A DNA stretch of 7,107 bases from Pseudomonadota bacterium (GTDB taxonomy: Bacteria > Pseudomonadota > Alphaproteobacteria > Caulobacterales > Caulobacteraceae), in assembly GCA_023390245.1 (NCBI GenBank), contig JAEWDF010000085.1, positions 1-7,107 on the forward strand. Reading direction: 5' to 3'. Under the pieces are notes generated by a model. It was not told the DNA's origin and made no database searches. It saw only the letters and a list, made by a program, of their open reading frames with translations. Below are positions 5,934 through 7,107 of the stretch, piece by piece (within the stretch, counting starts at the first letter, position 1; each line of letters starts with the position of its first letter). Both the position numbers and the translations under genes were made by a program.

Positions 5934-7107
5934 ATGCCCATCCGCCGCCTCCCGCCCGAGACCGTCAACCGCATCGCCGCCGGCGAGGTGGTCGAGCGGC
6001 CGTCCAGCGCCGTCAAGGAACTGGTCGAGAACGCCCTCGACGCCGGCGCGACCCGGATCGAAATCCAGGCGGACGGGGGCGGACTGTCGCGCATCCTGAT
6101 CGCCGACGACGGCAAGGGCATCCCGAAGGACGAACTGCCGCTGGCGGTCGAGCGTCACGCCACCTCCAAGCTGGAGCCGGACGACGCGGGCGACGTGGAC
6201 CTGCTGCGCATCCACACCCTGGGCTTCCGGGGCGAGGCCCTGCCCTCCATCGGCTCGGTCGCGCGCCTGTCGATCACGACGCGGGCCAGGACCGGCTCCG
6301 GCGACGCCTGGGCCGTCCATGTCGAGGGCGGCGACCAGAAGCCCCTGGCCCCCGCCGGCTTCCCCGGTCCGCACGGCGCGCGGGTCGAGGTGCGCGACCT
6401 GTTCTACGCCACCCCCGCCCGGCTGAAGTTCATGAAGTCCGAACGCGCCGAGGCCATGGCCATCTCGGAGGAGGTCAGGCGCCAGGCCATGGCGCACGAG
6501 GCGGTCGCCTTCACCCTGTCGCTGGACGGCAAGGCGGTGCTGCGCCTGCCGGCCGAACATCCCGGCGACGAGGGCCGGCTGAAGCGGCTGTCGGCGCTGC
6601 TGGGCCGCGACTTCGAGGCCAACGCCCTCCTGATCGACCAGGAACGCGACGGCGTGCGGCTGTCGGGCTACGCCGGCCTGCCGACCTATTCGCGCGGCAA
6701 TGCGGCGCACCAGTTCCTGTTCGTCAACGGCCGCCCAGTGCGCGATCGCCTGCTGCAGGGCGCCCTGCGCGGCGCCTACGCCGACTTCCTGGCGCGCGAC
6801 CGGCATCCGGCGGCAGCCCTCTTCATCGACATCGACCCGCTTTATGTCGACGTGAACGTCCACCCGGCGAAGGCCGAGGTGCGCTTTCGCGACCCGGCGC
6901 TGGTGCGCGGCCTGATCGTCGGCGCCCTGCGCCACGCCCTGCACGCGGCGGGACACCGCGCCTCGACCACGGTCGCCGCCGACGCTCTGGCCGGCTTCCG
7001 GCCGCACACAGGCGCCCCCGCCTTCAGCCCGTCGTCCCCCTCTGCCGCCAGTTTCAGCGGCTGGACCGGCTGGTCCCAGCCCGCCGCTGCCCAGCTGATC
7101 CCTGGCC
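5934..7107 (+). CDS. mutL: DNA mismatch repair protein MutL (N-terminal part, runs off the window)
   Basis: MutL is the GHKL ATPase that couples mismatch recognition by MutS to strand cutting and removal. The window holds 391 codons with no stop. The ATPase domain (1 to about 200) begins MPIRRLPPETVNRIAAGEVV and has motif I with E29 and N33 (KELVENALDAGA), motif II D58 in DDGKGI, and motif III TLGFRGEAL (95-103). The transducer domain follows (about 205-335) with FLFVNGRPVRD (261-271) and DVNVHPAKAEVRF (306-318). From about residue 340 the Ala/Ser/Pro-rich interdomain linker starts. The C-terminal dimerisation domain, which would show whether this MutL has the DQHAxxExxxxE endonuclease site, lies outside. 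All visible catalytic residues are intact. The start is the classic MPIRRL ATG. There is no good Shine-Dalgarno site, only GACGGG, so leaderless translation is possible. Confidence 0.97.
   Translation, partial: MPIRRLPPETVNRIAAGEVVERPSSAVKELVENALDAGATRIEIQADGGGLSRILIADDGKGIPKDELPLAVERHATSKLEPDDAGDVDLLRIHTLGFRGEALPSIGSVARLSITTRARTGSGDAWAVHVEGGDQKPLAPAGFPGPHGARVEVRDLFYATPARLKFMKSERAEAMAISEEVRRQAMAHEAVAFTLSLDGKAVLRLPAEHPGDEGRLKRLSALLGRDFEANALLIDQERDGVRLSGYAGLPTYSRGNAAHQFLFVNGRPVRDRLLQGALRGAYADFLARDRHPAAALFIDIDPLYVDVNVHPAKAEVRFRDPALVRGLIVGALRHALHAAGHRASTTVAADALAGFRPHTGAPAFSPSSPSAASFSGWTGWSQPAAAQLIPG

Noticed and set aside
5772..7007. Upstream extension of the small lipoprotein frame (total 456 residues)
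   Set aside because: This part is antisense to mutL and has no signal or motif; only the last 44 codons look like a protein.
1..7107. CRISPR arrays, transposase genes, phage genes, toxin-antitoxin pairs or defence systems
   Set aside because: No regularly spaced repeats, no recognisable proteins of these kinds, and uniform base composition across the genes.

Overview
The window reads as ordinary chromosomal DNA from a very GC-rich alphaproteobacterium, most likely a member of the Caulobacterales such as Brevundimonas or a relative. The evidence is the strong G/C third-position bias, the tRNA-Trp/secE/nusG block, GANTC sites (the CcrM methylation motif) in a promoter region, and a 'gtcattccgg...aacccgga' type intergenic palindrome. 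The genus is inference; no rRNA or marker phylogeny is available here.

Left part, + strand: the last 44 codons of an unidentified protein with an Ala/Pro tail (1-135), closed by a strong intrinsic terminator. Next comes a complete three-domain LigD (271-2835; phosphoesterase, ATP-dependent ligase, polymerase/primase), the end-joining enzyme that normally works with Ku. No Ku gene is visible. A 248-base gap follows between the converging ligD and nusG genes. It holds a mosaic palindromic repeat and the nusG terminator.

Middle part, - strand, read right to left: a 44-residue putative lipoprotein (5771-5637), a CNNM/CorC-type membrane protein with DUF21, CBS pair and CorC_HlyC domains (5543-4206), a promoter, tRNA-Trp(CCA), an unusual 18-bp RNA hairpin, secE and nusG. 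SecE (translocon subunit) and NusG (transcription factor) form the usual pair. The usual next gene, rplK, is not there: nusG ends at a terminator and faces ligD.

Right part, + strand: mutL, the mismatch-repair ATPase, diverges from the small lipoprotein gene and runs off the window after 391 codons. The 162-base divergent region has candidate promoters in both directions, each with a GANTC site in its spacer, and mutL may be leaderless.

I see no phage, transposon, CRISPR or novel multi-gene defence system. The most notable signals are the strand-specific hairpin in front of secE, the GANTC-bearing divergent promoters, the mosaic repeat and the small lipoprotein gene.
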